A stretch of 64,000 nt of DNA from the NCBI GenBank assembly GCA_020284085.1, contig JACEVL010000521.1, positions 667,501-731,500 of the forward strand, read 5' to 3'. A program made the position numbers and the translations under genes. Positions 28,521-42,100 of this stretch are shown in pieces. Each line of letters opens with the position of its first letter. Within the stretch, counting starts at the first letter, position 1. Origin of the DNA: Aporrectodea caliginosa (taxonomy: Eukaryota > Annelida > Clitellata > Crassiclitellata > Lumbricidae). The notes under the pieces were generated by a model. The model was not told the origin of the DNA. It worked only from the letters and a program-made list of their open reading frames with translations, and did no database searches.

Positions 28521-29127
28521 CCATTAGAAGATCGGTGTCCTCCAAAGTGTTTACAACCATGGTTCATGCCTTTGTCTCCTCACGCATTGATTATTGTAAC
28601 TCTGTACTAATTGGGCTTCCTAAGGTTCGCTTGTCCTCTGTGCAATCTGTCTTAAACGCTGCAGCCAGACTTATTGCACGTCTTCCTCGGTACTCTCACA
28701 TCTCCACATACATGACTAATGATCTTCACTGGCTCCCTCTCTCAGCTAGAATCAAGTACAAGATCCTGCTCCTAGTTACTAAGTCCCAGCAGGGCTTGGC
28801 TCCTAGGTACCTTTGTGACTTAATGTGTAAGCCACTATCTGCACGTTCTTCTCGCCCCTCTTCGTTCTGCTGACCGGCTTGATCTTTTCGTACCTCGGTC
28901 GCGAACCTCATTAACCCAGCATCGGGCTTTCGCTGTAGTTGGTCCATCAATATGGAATGACCTTCCCCTGCAATTCGTAGCAGGATTCTGGAGGGGATTT
29001 CACTGGCATCTCTTCGCTGCTTAAAGACCTTTCTCTTTTCTCGGGCCTGTCACGCTGAGAGCGCTTCTGTATAGCTCTGCTGTGAGAAGCGCTTACAAAT
29101 GTTCAGATTAGATTAGATTAGATTAGA
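28521..29127 (+). mobile_element. 5'-truncated LINE (CR1/L2-like 3' end) inserted in the LINE
   Basis: Reads as a reverse-transcriptase C-terminus: VFTTMVHAFVSSRIDYCNS, VLNAAARLIARLPR, then LHWLPLSARIKYKILLL. The 3' end forms a stem, AGCGCTTCT with AGAAGCGCT, then TACAAATGTTCAG and an (ATTAG)n tail. The flanks ACTTAG and ACTTGG suggest a short target duplication. Frames are broken. Confidence 0.85.
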
Positions 29128-31250
29128 CTTGGTAATTGATGGGAAAAAATTGATAATACTGACCTAATAGCCAACAGTTTTAACAATTATTTTCTTAACA
29201 TAGCTAACGACTTAGCAAATAGGCTTCAAGACCGACCCTGCCCCTTTGAGGATTAACTGCCACCCTCTAATTTGAATTCTATGGGACTAACTCTATCTAA
29301 CCACCCCAGAGGAACTCATGAATATAGGGATGAACTTTAAAAACTCATACTAAAAGTATTGATGTTATCGACCCCTACATAGCGACTCCAAATCGCTCTC
29401 TTATAATTATACCCTTGACAGAAATTATTAATTGCTCTTTAGCACACGGAATTGTCCCGGATCAACTCAAAAGCGCAACAGTTGTCCCAATTTTTAAGAA
29501 GGGAGAAAAGGATTGCCTGGCCAATTACCGACCCATCTCCGTCCTCCCTTATTTTGCAAATTCCTAGAAAAAGTTATGTACGATAGGCTTAGCTCCTATG
29601 TCAATAAATCTCAATTAATCCACCCATCTCAACATGGGTTTCAGCCGGGACACTCCACATTTATGGCATTGCTCGATATGGAGGAGAAATCTCAAATGCA
29701 ATTGATAATAACGAATACTCTACAGGAATTTTTATAGATTTAGCGAAAGCTTTCAATACGGTAGATCACTCAATCTTGTTAAAAGAATGTCAAACTACGG
29801 TTTTCGTAGCCTACAACACAAATGGTTCCATAGCTACCTTAGCGAACGCACATAAAGAGTTTTATGTAACGGGTCTCTTTCGGCCTTGGGCCACATTGCA
29901 TATGGAGTCCCACAAGGGTCAAATCTCGGACCACTCCTATTCTTACTGTATATCAACGACCAAGCTAATGTATCTACAACCCTACACTTTATCCTGTTCG
30001 CGGACGATACGAATATATTTGACTCCAACAGCTCTTGTACCTCCATTATGGAAATTGTCAACCACGAATTAACCTTAATTGGTAAATGGTTCGTAGCTAA
30101 TAGACTTACGCTAAACGTAGAGAAAACTAACTTTATAAATTTCAAATCACATAGAAAAATTAAACCAGTAAATTTGGCTTTAACTCTCGAAGGAAGCTCC
30201 ATCCGTCAAGTAGACTCTACCAAGTTCCTAGGGGTGTTTCTTGACCAGCACTTATCATGGAAAACACACATCAATTACATTGCACAAAAATAGCTAAAAA
30301 CATAGGAATAGTATCAAGAATTTTGTATCTCCTCCAAAAACAATTATGTTAAACTTATATTATTCACTGATTCTCCCATATCTTAATTACTGCAATTTAA
30401 TCTGGGCCTAAAATTACGAATCTCGAATCCATAAATTAATAATAGTTCAAAAGAAGGCAGTTAGACTAATTCAGGGAGCCCGTAAAGACGCTCATACTGC
30501 CCCCCTTTTTAGGGACCTGAACTTGCTAAACTTAACACAGATAAGAAGTTTGCAAATAGGAGAGTTTATTTATCGCTACGAAAATAATTTATTACTCATT
30601 TCATTTGCGGGGTACTTCACTCTCGGCTCCCAGATCCATGATCACTTCACGAGGAGGGCTACATCATACCGTCCAGCAAAAGCGCGGACTAACACAAGAG
30701 AATTTAGCATTAGAGCTACCGGACCATTACTCTGGAACTCCATTCCATATGAAATTCGAACATCTAAAACTCGACATGAATTTAAAAAAAGACTACGTCT
30801 CTGCCTTACAGTCGCACATCTATAAAAAAAGCTTTTTTTTCCGATAACATAATATATGTACATATTTATAAACGTATGCCTGTTTGCACGATGCACCGGT
30901 CGTCGAGCCTTTTAGTTAATCTATACTAGACAAGTTTAGTTAAGTAATCTAACTTCTACTTTTGTCTCTGTTATTCTCGTACAAAAAGGAATATTTTATG
31001 TTTTGTTTGCACAGCCATCTACTGAACCTATGAAACTTGACGCAGTAGGGTGTCTCCATCTAGCGGGATACCAATCCCTGAGGATCCACCCCTGCTACCG
31101 TTAACAACTCCTCCACCGTTAATTGCAATATAACTGTTATGTGTCTTTACTTTTCCTTGTTACAATTACACTGTTACGGGTATTGATTGTCACGAATGTA
31201 AATTCATGGGTGGTTACCGGCTGCAATAAAAAATATTGATTGATTGATTT

Positions 31251-31398
31251 ATGTATGCATATATTTATGTATGTAAATATGTACTTTTGTTTATATGTAT
31301 GTATGTAGTATATATGTGTATGTATTTATGCATTTATGCATATTTAATCAAATCACCACCTGCTGCTTCCACACACGGTTGCAGATGGTGTTACGCAC
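31251..31398. other. Imperfect TATG repeats and unique sequence
   Basis: Degenerate TATG/CATA repeats to about 31,345, then unique sequence up to a micro-element. No gene. Confidence 0.5.
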
Positions 31399-31447
31399 TA
31401 GAGGTCTGCGGGTCGGGTAGCAAAAATCCTGTACCCGCAGACCTCTA
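31399..31447. mobile_element. 49-bp hAT micro-element
   Basis: Perfect 15-bp inverted ends TAGAGGTCTGCGGGT and ACCCGCAGACCTCTA with 19 bases between them. The flanking 8-bp repeat is TTACGCAC (31,391-31,398 and 31,448-31,455). The size, ends and duplication fit the smallest class of hAT MITEs. Confidence 0.85.
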
Positions 31448-31628
31448 TTACGCACTCTACCCACGTGCAGTTACGATAGGATACGACGGAACAACCGTGG
31501 TTCCGCTTGGAACATCCTTCTCTGAATCTGTGACATTTTCAAACACCCACCCTCACGGTTCTCGTTAAGCATGCAAGTGAGTACTTGTGTACTTGTGTAC
31601 TTGTTTGCATGCTTTTGTGCATAATATA

Positions 31629-31866
31629 CGTACGTACGTATGTACGTATGTATGTATGTATGTATGTATGTATGTATGTATGTATGTATGTATGTATGTA
31701 TGTATGTATGTATGTATGTATGTATGTATGTATGTATGTATGTATGTATGTATGTATGTATGTATGTATGTATGTATGTATGTATGTATGTATGTATGTA
31801 TGTATGTATTTATGTATGTATGTATGTATGTATGTATGTATGTATGTATGTATGTATGTGTGTAAA
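31629..31866. repeat. (GTAT)n microsatellite
   Basis: A nearly perfect GTAT array of about 230 bp with CGTAC variants at its left edge. Tyr/Val/Cys/Met-rich open frames over it are artefacts. Confidence 0.97.
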
Positions 31867-33438
<1,572 letters not shown>

Positions 33439-33893
33439 ATGAGTACCTCACAAAATCACTGACATCTACTTGTTATCGATATAGGGGCCGTCCATAAATG
33501 ACGGCACCATTTAGGAAATTTGTGACGATGTGTGACATGGGGTGGGGGTCTGAGTAGTGTGACGTCACACCAGGTCATGTTATTAAATTGACAATTAATA
33601 ACAATTTAATTTGAATAATAACGGTAATTTTTAGGATTAAATTTTCATTATTTTTTAAAATTATTTTAATGTATTCAGGCACCATTATTAATAATTTTTA
33701 ATTATTTCAATATTTTCACCGTTAGATTTTAAAATATTCACTGCTATTTGTTCCATGAAGGAACATTTTGCTTACGTCAGAGCTTTGTGACGTCATTTTC
33801 AAGGGGGTCTTACTTTTGTGACGAATGACGAGGGGGGAGCGGGGTTATGTGAGTACCTCACAAAATCACTGACATCTACTTGTTATCGGTATA
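33439..33893. repeat. Direct repeat pair flanking a GGGGCCGTCC element
   Basis: A 45-bp block beginning GAGTACCTCACAAAATCACT and ending TTGTTATCG(A/G)TATA occurs at about 33,439-33,484 and 33,849-33,893. Between them lies a segment starting GGGGCCGTCCATAAATGACG, related in its start to the MITEs at 34.3 and 39.5 kb, with CACACCAGG and GTGACGTCA words. It sits just upstream of the proposed first exon. Confidence 0.8.
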
Positions 33894-34007
33894 CCCTATA
33901 GCCAACGGTTAAGAGTTTCATTTTCAGCACTGAGGCGGCTTACGACAGCAAATCATTCGGTTCCTCTGTACGTTGAACGACGATCTGGAGAGTCTTCTTT
34001 GATCGAA

Positions 34008-34029
34008 ATGCGGCGTTTTCTGTTGGCAG
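34008..34029 (+). CDS. VWDE: VWDE-like exon 1: start and half a signal peptide
   Basis: ATG CGG CGT TTT CTG TTG GCA G, then a GTAAGA donor. Joined in phase 1 to exon 2 it gives a basic start (MRR) followed by a hydrophobic core (FLLAVCFVAMA), a convincing signal peptide. The choice rests on phase and on the resulting peptide. I see no alternative ATG in frame with exon 2 that yields a signal peptide. Upstream 33,894-34,007 would be 5' UTR or promoter. Confidence 0.6.
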
Positions 34030-37000
34030 GTAAGAACATTTAAAATCCAAAATCATTTCCTTTTGGCATATTCTTGTACATACGTGTATTTGAGCGCGTA
34101 TATACTATATATAGCGATTATTCGGCACTTTTGACACATGCATAAATACATGGCTTTCTAGTACGTCTTAAGAGAAGCTGGAAATGTTTTCGGAGCATTT
34201 TATGGCGGAAAACTTCTGATGTTGAGTAGAAGAATGTTCCAGAAGGATAAGCGAATGCAGAAGAAAGCACAGTGTGTCGTAACGGTTGTAAGGTAAGGGG
34301 TCGTCCATTAATTATGTCAACAAATTTTAGGCAGTTTTTGACCCCTCGCCCCCTTGTCAACAACAGTTGTCAAACATTGACGGACCCCTAAAAAATTATG
34401 TCAACAATCCCAGAACCCCCCCCCTACAAGAAAGAAACACAATGGCTCAATACATGTAGAATCATTTTTTCAAATTGTTTTACACTAAAAAATGCAATCT
34501 CGAATTTCAAAATATATGAGTTTAGTTTATTACCAGCTTTTTAGTAGTATTAAACATTAAGCACTTTATACATTTTTAGCATTACTTAATGTTTTCGCTA
34601 CCATTTTGAAGGGTCTGTGTTGATTCATTGGAAAAAATTTGTTGACGTCAAATTTTACCGAACCCCCTCCCCCTTGTCAACAACTGTCAAACTTTTCCAA
34701 ACCCCTCCCCCTATTTTGTTGACATAATTAATGGACGACCCCTAAAGCGGAATCAATATATCCATTGTGCTTTCAGAGTGCCTTGATCGTCAACGAGATT
34801 GTATTGTATTGTATTTTCGTTTATTTCATAACTTGCTGTCAAGACGCAACATGTAACATCAATGCATGATTATGCAGTTATAGTATTAGAGACTATAGTA
34901 CTATTTTAGCTTTAGGCCTAGATAATGCACTGTTCAGCACTATAATAGGTATAGTTCTAATGGGGCAAATTGTATTGGATTATAGTGTTGAGAGTGAGGC
35001 TAAACGAGGATTCAGACAGCTGCTAGTAAATGTCTTTGAACATCTGGCGTGGTGGTTTAAGATTGGTTTAAGACAGGAACGCATAAATCCCCACAATACT
35101 CTTTTGAGGTAATTGCCAACAATCCTAATTGTAACGAGTATGGGTTATCAGAGGCGTGACAATGCAGGTTGTCAACGATGCCCATAACAGCCTTTAGTAA
35201 CATTCCATCACTGACTCATCAGCTCCAATGTCTCTCCTCTCTCTCTGGTCTTTCTGGTAGTCGGACTCGGATCTCAACTGGACATCTCCGGACAATCCCT
35301 CTCACATGACGCAACCCTCGCGAATAACCTGGTGCCCACTTGCTATAGCAACGAAATTTCGACTTAACGATTAGACAGCCTCCCTGTCTTAGTGGGCTGA
35401 TCTTATGGATGTTGGCCTGGTTACTGTTTTAGTTTCTGTGTTCCATCGGTCAGTAAGCATTAGTCACTGACTCAATGGTAGCAAATGCAATTTAAACGTA
35501 GCTTTAAATTTCAGCCTTGATGTCTCAGATCACTGCACATTCGAAAACATTAATTTATTTTACTCTACGGCATGCAATCTAGATTTAGACAGCCGCCTTA
35601 CGCTATTATAAGTCGCTAAATGTGGTTACATTGTTGGTAGTCTGCTTCGTTGCCATGGCAACCCAGCAAGGTCAGCAGGGTCAGCAAGGTCAGCAGGGTC
35701 AGCAAGGTCAGAAGGGACAGGATGATCCGTGCGAAAATTATGTCAGCATAACGGACGAGAGACGCAGTATTCGTTACAGGGCAACTGGAGGCGAGCCCAA
35801 CATCTGCGACAAAGACATCGACGAAAGTATGATCATCGATTTATGGATCAGTTGCTTCACTGTAGCCCACTGTTGATTCGCTTCATCGTCGATTAATAGA
35901 TTTGTTTCATCAAAGAAATTCATTAACTGATTCTATAAGTCATCGAGCCATCAAAATACAGATTAATTAATTCACTGAATCGTTGTTTGTTTGATTCTAT
36001 TAATGATCAATATTTCACTGAATGAAATCAAAATAGTAAAGTAATCGATTCCTTTACTCTTTGATTCAGTAATTTCATTGACACATTGATTCGCTATTCT
36101 AGTGATTCATTCAATCAATTCTTGAATGATTTTTGGTTCGTTCATTCAGTCACTCACTCGTCCTTTCAATTCAACGAATTAAGTTTAATTATAGTAATCA
36201 AGACGTGCACTTTTAATGAACAGGTGCACTTTTAATGAACAGGTGTTAACTCTAGCCGTGACTGTCGTTTCAGAGGTCTGGTATAGATTCCAAACGCTTC
36301 CCCCGCAGAAAATACACGATCAATGCATCACAGAACCCAAGTGTGGAACGGAACAACCTGTTTGGATAAGAGGCACCCATCCGACAGGTAGTTGTCACTG
36401 TCAATAACTTAGACAATTCGATTGGTGCTGGTCAGCTGTGAACGAGCTTTTTTGGTTGTTGGATCCAGATTTTAGAACGCTCTCTCTCTGTATCTGTTCA
36501 ATCTGCTCATACGATTATGTCATTTCGTTCATAACCTAATACTTACCTTTCTCAAACTGCTTATCCACCATAGGCTGCCTCTCTTTCTAAGCAGACTGAT
36601 CTTCTGTATAATTAACTGATATTTGCTTGGTTTTGGAGCGCCATTGGTTGATGCCTCGTGCATAAGCATCAAAGTGAGTGACCATTAATTAATTAAGACT
36701 CGAAGCCGAACAAGTTTGGTTGTTTACCAAATCTGTTGCTATATTAACATAGACATTGTTTTCCTTTGTGGACATTTGGGAAGAATTTTGTCTGTTTATA
36801 TCCTATTTGAACGACCGGGGAAAATCCAAAGGGGATAAGGGGGGAAACTTCCGGGTGAAATGTCCAAGGGGGAAGTTATCTTGATTTCCACTTATTTCCA
36901 CATATAAATACATGCATTCATGTAAGTAAATAGGCTTATATGCGTGACTGTTGCATGTATTAATGAATAGCGCTTAATCTTTTCAACATTATAATTGTCA

Positions 37001-39064
37001 TTCCATCGTCACAATGAGTATCGTACTCATCATCTTACAGACCTGCTGACTCACTAATATGAACGGTGATAGATATCATGTTGTGTTGCAACAGCTGCTG
37101 ATCCGGGTCCGAAAGATGTCGAAATCTGTTCTTCTCAAGACATGAATGACTGTTGCGGAGGATGGAGATCGAATATCAAGGTTAAGTTCTGTCGGGCTGT
37201 TGCAGCAGGTGACGATGACTTCTACGTTTATCTCTTGAAGAAAGTGCCAATTTGCGACATGGCCTACTGCGCCGGAGATGGAGATGTCTGCGCGAAGGGA
37301 ACAGTCTGGAACCCCAACAGCAAAACATGCACACGTAAATAAAAAACATCACATTTGCAGTAGCTTTTGATAGGTACATGCACACTTTAAATACATATGT
37401 AGTACAATCATTCATCCAAGCATACTTGCATACAAACATACCTAGAAGCATAAAAAGATGGCATACCTAGATGCATGCCTACATAGCTCTACATATACAT
37501 GTCCATAGGTACACGGATGTGTAATAATTATATACATGCAAGCATAATTATAATATTTCTACGTATATACATGTATCTGTATTATTATAGATTATATACA
37601 TAGAAATATGCACTTGTACATGCATGAAAAAATCATCTCTCCAACATATGGTCCTTGGTCTTGTTCGACCATAACAGATGTAATAAAATGTTATAATGCA
37701 ACTTATTAATAATGACATCATAAATTGTGACGATTAGCTGTTTATATAATGTTGCTATTATCTTCATTATTCGAATCATCAGAAGTAAGAAGCACAGCGA
37801 TGAATAACATCATTAAAAATCATTATTATTTAATAATTATTGCTAATAGGAAACAGGTTTATACGAAATAAAAAAATACGGCTTATTTCTTAACCTTTAA
37901 ATTTTAAAGCTTATTTCGTCGTAGTATAAATGATAATCGTCTTCTGTTGACGTGTCTTTGAAATTCTTGAACTAGAGCCGCACCCAATCATAGCTGATCC
38001 AGTTTTCGAGGGGCCGACCACCGTCAAGAAGACTCTGATGGGGACAGAAAAATATGACGATTTCCACTTCACCTGCAAAGTTCAATGGACGAATCCGGAT
38101 GGAGATAGGAAGGGAGAACAGTTCGAGGTTGTCTTCACCTTCGACGGACAGGAAGTGACCAGCGTGCCTCCGAAGAAAACAGATGGATCCAAACTCAGCG
38201 TTAAACTGTGGTCCAAAGAGCTCAAAGGTCAAGTTGGAAAGACGGTCAGTACATTATCAGGATCACCATTGACATCGATGTTACGATTCCTAATAGTATT
38301 TAGTGGTAGTAGCTTTTGTATATATCCAATACCAATGTAATTAATAATTTTTTTCTTCGTAAGCTGTATTTTTGTGTTTTCTTAACCTTATTACAGGGTT
38401 TTCTTAACAATATGACTGGGTCTTCTTAATATTATTACTGTCTTATCTAAGACATGATGCTCGGTTACCTTAATATTATTATTACTGGGCTTTCGTATCA
38501 TTACAACTGGGTTTCTTAATTTTTTTATTGGGGTTTCTTACTGTTATTACTGGGTGTTCTTGACATTATAGATATCGATATTCTTAAATCTCTAGGCTAC
38601 TTGAGTGTCTTAACATTACTACTGGACTTTCTTAACGTCATTACTGGTTTTAAACATAATAACAGGGATTTCTTAAGATTAAAACTGGGTTAAGTTAACG
38701 TTATACTCATTTTTTAAATGAATTATATAGCGTCTCTATCCTATTTCATAAGGAATCGATCCATAATCCCTTTAGGCTCACAATTGCGATGTTAATTCAT
38801 ACTCGGTAAAACATAAAGCAACTTGAGAAATTGCTACAGAATGACTTGGGAGTCAGTTTTAACACGTGGACGCAGAACGATAGTAGCTGTCACTGTGCTG
38901 GTCCCATGATCCAAAGATTGTGGTTTCGAATCGACTGAGCGGACTTCGTGTTATGACCATACATTAGTTAGTGGTTCACACTTATAATGATTGCGTCACT
39001 GGCCTTGTTATGCCATGCTCTGTAACGTTATACTATGTGATTATTATGATATTATTATTATTAC

Positions 39065-39124
<60 letters not shown>

Positions 39125-39127
39125 GAA

Positions 39128-39159
<32 letters not shown>

Positions 39160-42100
39160 ACTGTTATTTATATGATGCTATGATATGTCATATCATGTTA
39201 TGCTGTACAAGGTTAATTTAGCCACGGAAAATTGCACGGATAACAAAACTACAGAAATGTGAAATGATGAGATAAGACAATAATTATGTCTCCAAACAAC
39301 TCTGCTAGACAAAGTTTCTGCATTATGTGGGGAGAGAAAAAAATGCCAACGGACGAAATTCCACACAATGCGCAACATGCAAGGTTCGAAGGAAAGAGAA
39401 ATGCTGGGTGGCCAAAAATGTTCTGGATTGACAATAGCCAATAGCTGAAGATATAGCAGGGCTTGTATTAACATAGGGGTCGTCCATTAATTATGTCAAC
39501 AAATTTTAGGCAGTTTTTGAGCCCTCCCCCTTTGTCAACAACTGTCAAACATTGACAGACCCCTAAAAATTGTGTCAACAATCCCAGAACCCCCCTACAA
39601 AAAATAAAAAAAATGGCTCAACACATGTAGAATCCCTTTTTTTATTTTTTTGCACTAAAAAATGCAATCTCGAATTTCAAAATTATACAGTATGAGTTTA
39701 GTTTATTACCAACTTTTTAGTAGTATTAAACATTAAGCACTTTATACATTTTAAGCATTTCTTAATGTTTTCGCTGCGATTTGGAAGGGTCTGTGTTGAT
39801 TTATTGGAGAAACATTTCTTGACGTCAACTTGTACCGAACCCCCTCCCCCTTGTCAACAACTGTCAAACTTTTCCAACCCCCTATTTTGTTAAGAGATTG
39901 TTACTGACACTGGTACTGACATAGGACCGATGACAATGGAGATCATTTGTTCGTAGCCATCGCCGACAAACTGACGATGATGGTGTTGATGCCAGCTGAA
40001 CAAATTATTCTATGTTGTAATAATTATGCCGCTATGTAATGCTGTTATACAGTACTGTTTTGTTAAGTTATATAATATGCTACACAGATTTCAATACGAT
40101 GTTGAGTCTGTCGAGTCTATTGCATTCATTCATTCATTTCAGATATTTATATAGCGCTCCTTCAAGATTTCTACTCAGAGGCGCTCCCGACTACAGCGCG
40201 GACACTGAATCGGAGTTTCACGCCGAAGCGCATGAGCAATTGCGAGTGAAGGACTTGCCCAGGGTCCCTACGCGGCGGATTGAGGTAGATTCGAACCCGC
40301 AACCCTGCGGCTGCAAGGCACCAAACATACCTCCTTGAGGTGGATTCGAACCCGCAACCCTCCGGCTGCAAGGCACCGAACATACCCCTACACCACCGCG
40401 CCCCGGTGCATGTGGATGTTGTTCAGAGAAATACTCAATCGTGATCAAAATCTCTATTGGTGGCCATAGTTTCTGCATTATAAACTGTTCCTTCTTAAAT
40501 ACAACTACCGTATACAGTTTGAACGAATTTCTTCTCGTTAATTGGGATCTTTGTCACTCTTTTTTCCCATTAAAATGAATTTGCAGGTCGGATGCAAGGT
40601 TCGTTCTTACTGGAAAATGTTGGGAAATCGGAAGAGTACCTACCGTCAGGCTCAAGGAACATATTTCGTTGGAATCAAATACAGCTTAGTAAGTGACAAT
40701 AGTTTCTAATTGAGTTACTAGAATTATTATCTCGGCTCAATTCGTGATCTAAACTCTGATCTAATCTACTCATACGACTTCTATAGCGCTATTATAACTA
40801 AGTCCTACCCATCGGTCGATGGTTGCTTTGAGCCAAATTGTAATAAGAAATCAGAAACCATTGGTGAATCTAGGTTGAAAGCCGACAGATCAGAGAAACC
40901 AAAGGATGATTACGATTCGACTGCGTTAATTTACGCAATGTGATGTACGATTAGCTTCACTGGTTTGAGCGTGGTCTTTCATTTCAAATAATACAATACA
41001 ATTATATCAGTCATACAATTCATCGCAGCCCCTATAATTTTGGCAAAAGAATTACAGCGATCGACGTTGATAAAAACAAATCCAGTGTTAAACGATATCC
41101 TGTGGATGTACGTGTCACTGACGATGATTTAATATTAGCCCACATGAAATGGGTAAACGTTATCGATCTAACCTTAGTCTACCTGAAAAAGGTAAATATT
41201 ATCGACTTATTCTTAATCAGCCTGAAAAAGGTAAATATTATCAACATAGCCTTTGTCTTTCTGAAAAGGATAAATAATTATTATCGAACAGCATTCATTA
41301 TATGCTGATTCAAATTGGCGAGATATCATAGCGACAAAAACACTTAAAGGGTTTCAGAACCACCCCTGTGTTTCGTGTTTCTTTTTCCTCATCGTTATCA
41401 TCTTCATTTTATGATCATGGTCGTGATCATAATCATACTTCATATTTTTTATTCGACTTCTTCTGCTTCTCCTTTATTGTTCTTCTTCTTCTTCTTTCTC
41501 GTTTTCTTCTTCTTCTTTTCATTCTTCTTTTATTCTTTCTTATCATTCTGCTACTTCTTCTTCTTCTTTTCGTCTTATTCTTCTTTTTCTCCTTCTTCCT
41601 TTTCTTCTTACTTTTTTTTCTTCTTCCTCCTCCTCCTCTCCTTCTTCTTGTTTTCGTTCTTCATCTTCTTGTTCTTCTTTCTTTTGTTCTTCTTGTTCTT
41701 TTTCTTGTTCTCCTCCTCCTTCTCCTCTTGTTCTATTCTTGTTGTTGTTATTGTTGTTGTTGTTGTTGTTGTTGTTGTTCTTCTTCTTCTTCTTCTTCTT
41801 CTTCTTCTTCTTGTTCTAATTCTTCTGCTTCGTCGTCTTCTTCTTTTTCTTCTTTGTGGAATTTTCCTTGGCATTCTTCTTCGCATGTTTCTTAGTCCTC
41901 CTCCTCCTCCTCCTTCTCCTCGTCCTCGTCCTCGTCCTCCTCTTCCTGTCATATTTACAATTGAATGTCTGTATATTCATGCATCCGTCCATCGATTAAT
42001 CCAATTTATTGTCTGTCCATCCACCAATACATCTATAATGGCACTATATATCTATCAGTCCATCGGTTCATCCATCCACCTATATATCCATCCAACCATC

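Larger units (their letters stand above)
26045..31250 (+). mobile_element. APE-type LINE, old copy, with three nested insertions
   Basis: A non-LTR retrotransposon related to the one at 44.2-47.6 kb. The endonuclease begins near 26,120 (ETWL...PGYNF, then IGIIYRPPG), continues after a gap with GDFNVDLL and DLSDHLP, then the connector (about 27,680-28,510). The reverse transcriptase runs 29,390-30,300: QHGFQPGHS, VPQGSNLGPLLFLLYIND, and FADDTN at the active site. The thumb/C-terminus extends to 30,825. It ends with GCAATAAAAAATATTGATTG and a (GATT)n tail. Many frameshifts and stops make it non-functional. A piggyBac remnant, a hAT MITE and another LINE are inserted in it. Confidence 0.9.
38245..40586. 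other. VWDE-like intron 5
   Basis: TTCTTAA...TTATTACTGG words recur loosely at 38,380-38,700. It hosts a tRNA-like SINE, a TTA array, a MITE copy and a SINE, listed separately. Confidence 0.5.

Noticed and set aside
31251..31860. Possible CRISPR-like or regularly spaced array
   Set aside because: The regularity is a plain tetranucleotide repeat without unique spacers, and the genome is eukaryotic.
35620..35640. ATG at 35,620 as the VWDE-like start
   Set aside because: It runs into a stop after six codons; the exon 1 start at 34,008 gives a proper signal peptide in phase.
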